23,090 bases of DNA from DASZTV01 sp036268405. Lineage in GTDB: Bacteria > Actinomycetota > Actinomycetes > JAFAQI01. How positions within the stretch are numbered: position 1 is the first letter of the stretch; each line of letters opens with the position of its first letter. Below the pieces are notes generated by a model. That model was given only the letters and a program-made list of their open reading frames with translations, did no database searches and was not told the DNA's origin. The stretch is from assembly GCA_036268405.1 (NCBI GenBank), contig DATAUF010000029.1, positions 1 through 23,090 of the forward strand. Reading direction: 5' to 3'. This document shows positions 20,929 to 23,090 of the stretch, in pieces. The translations under genes and the position numbers were made by a program.

Positions 20929-23090
20929 CTACTCGTCGCCAACCAGGTGCGACGTGGGGGCCGCCCCCATGGGCGTACCGCCGTAGATCACGTGGCCGTT
21001 CGGACGTTGGTAGGTGAGCCAGGGAATCGCCCCTCGCTGGTCGACACCGGGCTCGTTGTAGTTGCAGACCCCGTCGGGGAACGTCGCCTCGAGCTCGGCC
21101 CACTGAGCGTCGGTGAACGACACCGGGTACGACGAGCGGCGCAGCGGCTGGAGCTGGCACTCGAGGATGTCGTCGGACATCGGCATGCCGGCGGACATCC
21201 GCGGTGTGCCGTAGGCCTGCACCACCTCGTCGCACGCCTCCACCGGGACGTTGGTGCCGGCGCCGTCAGTGCATCGATCGGTGAGGCCGATCGGCTTGTC
21301 CGCGATGATCTTCTGCGACAGCGGGACCGACCGATGGTCGGCATGCACCTGCGCCAGCCAGCTGTCCATCGCCATCACCGCCTGGTCGGAGTAGTTGATG
21401 TCGCCGATGAGCGGTGCCAGTCCGCGCCAGAGCACCTGGTTGGCCGCCGTGCCGAAGTCACGCATCAGTCGCGCCCGCATCGCGTATGTGCGGTAGACGT
21501 CATGGAACAGGCCTGGATCGGGTCCGCGCAGGTCGATGATCGCGACCTGGTTGAGGTTGTTGGCCGAGTCGACCGCACCGGACCGGTACGCCCGCTTGAG
21601 GCCGATCGGATCGGGCTTCACCCGCGCCTTCTGGTAGTCGTCGTTCTGGTTCAGCCCACCGACCTTGGCGTTGAGGTCGACGAAGTCGGCCGGTGAGATC
21701 TCGCCGTTGAGCAACCCCTGCAAGCCGTACTGGATGCCGTCGTTGCCGAAAGGCCGGTTGGCGAACCCGTCCTTGCGCAGCCCGAAGACGTTGACCATGT
21801 ACTGCTGCAGCGTGCACTTCACACCATTGGGTCGAGTACCCGGCTTGTAGACGTGCTGCGGCTCGACGCCAGGGCAGGACCGCGACGGGTCGGCACTGTT
21901 GGGAATGACAGTGGTGAAAGTGACCGGGTTGCCGATGTTGGGGTGGTCGATCGCCTGCTGGATGCCCAGCGGCGTCCAGAGCGCGCCCGCTCCCCACTTC
22001 AGCGGGTTCTCGAAGTACTTCAGCAGGATCGAGTAGTCGACGTACTCCATCGACGACGACCAGGCGTCGGTGAAGCTGCACTGCGGCGTGATGCCCTGGT
22101 AGATGCCGGGGTAGGCGTTGGCGACCTGCTGCTGCACGAGCGAACCGCCGGAGCAGCCCATCCCGATCGTCCACTTCACGGTGCCGTACTCGTCGATCAC
22201 GTGCTGCTTGGTCATCACCAGCGACTCGGCCTGCGTGATCAGGTTGCAGTTGTGGCCGGCGTTGTCGAGCGCGTTGCTCATCATGATGAAGCCCGCGCCG
22301 AGGATCTTCGGATCAAGCACGGTCGGCGTCGTGCCGGTTCCATACGTGGTGTCGCAGCTCGCGCCGTGGGTGATCACCAGACGCTGGATGTCCTGCGGCT
22401 GCGGCGCCCACGGCTGCCAGGACTTGCCGAGCTGCCAGAGCGTCGCGATCTGGTACTGGTCACGGTCGATGTAGCCGGTCTCCACCCGGACGATGAACGG
22501 CACCGTCACGCCGTTACGAGTGGTCGTCATCGCGATGAGCGGCGCGGGGGGCGGCGCCGACGGGTTGTAGGACTGGAACGCGTTCACGGCTGCAACGCCG
22601 GTGATGCCTTCGGAGATCGCGTTGGTGCCGACCGGCAGGTACTTGTAGCTGTACGACGGCTTCTGGTCACACTTGGCGTCCGTCGCGCCCGCCTGACACT
22701 TCCACGGCTTGACCTGCGGCCCGGTGAAGGTCGGTCCGCCGACCGGATGATCGGTGATGGTCAGCTCCGCCTGCTGGCCGCCGACCGCTGCCACCAGCCG
22801 ATTGGCGCCCAGTCGCATGTGGTGCACGAGCCCTTCGACATGGTGATCGGGACGCATCGCGAACCAGCCCGTGACGTTGCGTCCGTTCAGCCGGACATGC
22901 AGGTTCGACGCAGACGCGCCCCCGGGCAGCAGGATCCGAGTCAGGACGTCGTGACCCGATACGAGGTCGGCGCGCACTGACAGGGTCTTGATGGCCAGCG
23001 CCTGTCGTGGATGATGCGTCCGCGGCGCCGCCACCTGCCCGATGTCATGGCGGGCGAGCGTCGTAGCCGCGGCGGGAACCACGGCGACTG
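20929..23090 (-). CDS. Secreted DUF6351 protein, alpha/beta-hydrolase-like, 5' end outside window
   Basis: At least 717 residues, with the coding frame running to the right edge. Codons upstream of 23082 continue as VVPAAATTLA, the typical end of a signal peptide, so the true start lies beyond 23090. An N-terminal beta-sandwich region (about the first 110 residues, LVSGHDVLTRILLPGG to ELTITDHPVGGP) is followed by a large domain. That domain contains TIGMGCSGGSLVQQQVANAYPGIYQG (near 22095-22165). GCSGG has the GxSxG nucleophile-elbow form. I assign it to DUF6351; secreted relatives resemble esterases or polyester depolymerases, but no activity is established to my knowledge. Many cysteines agree with export. 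It is convergent with the flavodoxin gene. Confidence 0.78.
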   Translation of the reverse strand, partial: VAVVPAAATTLARHDIGQVAAPRTHHPRQALAIKTLSVRADLVSGHDVLTRILLPGGASASNLHVRLNGRNVTGWFAMRPDHHVEGLVHHMRLGANRLVAAVGGQQAELTITDHPVGGPTFTGPQVKPWKCQAGATDAKCDQKPSYSYKYLPVGTNAISEGITGVAAVNAFQSYNPSAPPPAPLIAMTTTRNGVTVPFIVRVETGYIDRDQYQIATLWQLGKSWQPWAPQPQDIQRLVITHGASCDTTYGTGTTPTVLDPKILGAGFIMMSNALDNAGHNCNLITQAESLVMTKQHVIDEYGTVKWTIGMGCSGGSLVQQQVANAYPGIYQGITPQCSFTDAWSSSMEYVDYSILLKYFENPLKWGAGALWTPLGIQQAIDHPNIGNPVTFTTVIPNSADPSRSCPGVEPQHVYKPGTRPNGVKCTLQQYMVNVFGLRKDGFANRPFGNDGIQYGLQGLLNGEISPADFVDLNAKVGGLNQNDDYQKARVKPDPIGLKRAYRSGAVDSANNLNQVAIIDLRGPDPGLFHDVYRTYAMRARLMRDFGTAANQVLWRGLAPLIGDINYSDQAVMAMDSWLAQVHADHRSVPLSQKIIADKPIGLTDRCTDGAGTNVPVEACDEVVQAYGTPRMSAGMPMSDDILECQLQPLRRSSYPVSFTDAQWAELEATFPDGVCNYNEPGVDQRGAIPWLTYQRPNGHVIYGGTPMGAAPTSHLVGDE

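Overview
The window is about 23 kb of high-GC DNA from an actinomycete chromosome. GTG and TTG starts are frequent, and there is an actinobacterial tRNA-Phe. The strongest lineage evidence is at 14.5-20.1 kb: bldC, a conserved hypothetical gene, a valine/Leu-type dehydrogenase, a DUF3073 gene, purM and purF. As I remember it, this is the gene order of the Streptomyces coelicolor bldC-vdh-purM-purF neighbourhood (around SCO4086-SCO4091). It points to a sporulating or filamentous-type actinomycete or a relative (class Actinomycetia). I cannot name the genus. There is no sign of phage, plasmid, insertion sequence or CRISPR.

Layout. 0.1-1.4 kb (+): an SRPBCC lipid-binding-fold protein and a crotonase-family protein that lacks one of the two hydratase glutamates. 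1.4-2.2 kb (-): a secreted GH25-like protein, rich in histidine and cysteine. 2.4 kb (+): tRNA-Phe(GAA). 2.6-3.5 kb (+): a secreted or membrane-anchored LppX/LolA-like hypothetical. Its stop codon overlaps the stop of the convergent DUF4012 gene. 3.5-5.8 kb (-): a sortase-type LPFTG surface protein followed by the DUF4012 membrane protein, probably one transcript. 6.0-8.7 kb (-): a large signalling phosphatase with an RsbW-like ATPase, two GAF domains and a SpoIIE/PP2C domain. 8.7-13.1 kb: a SCO-family copper chaperone (-) diverges from a cupredoxin lipoprotein (+). The cupredoxin is translationally coupled (TTGA) to a 1041-residue S53 (sedolisin) peptidase with Ig/BACON-like C-terminal domains. 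A strong hairpin at 13.07-13.11 kb separates this from a convergent AlaA-type aminotransferase (-).

14.4-20.1 kb is the conserved block: tandem hairpins downstream of bldC, bldC itself, a conserved hypothetical diverging from the amino-acid dehydrogenase, DUF3073, a repeat-rich convergent intergenic region, and a purF-purM pair with a GTGA overlap. 20.2-20.9 kb (+): a flavodoxin/HemG-like protein with a repetitive acidic proline-rich tail. 20.9-23.1 kb (-): a secreted DUF6351 alpha/beta-hydrolase-like protein whose N-terminus lies outside the window.

I saw no complete undescribed defence or mobile system. The least ordinary items are the cupredoxin-sedolisin coupling beside a SCO protein, the LPFTG-DUF4012 pair, the five-part phosphatase, the repeats upstream of bldC, and the tandem repeat plus CAAAGC inverted-repeat cluster between the DUF3073 gene and purM.
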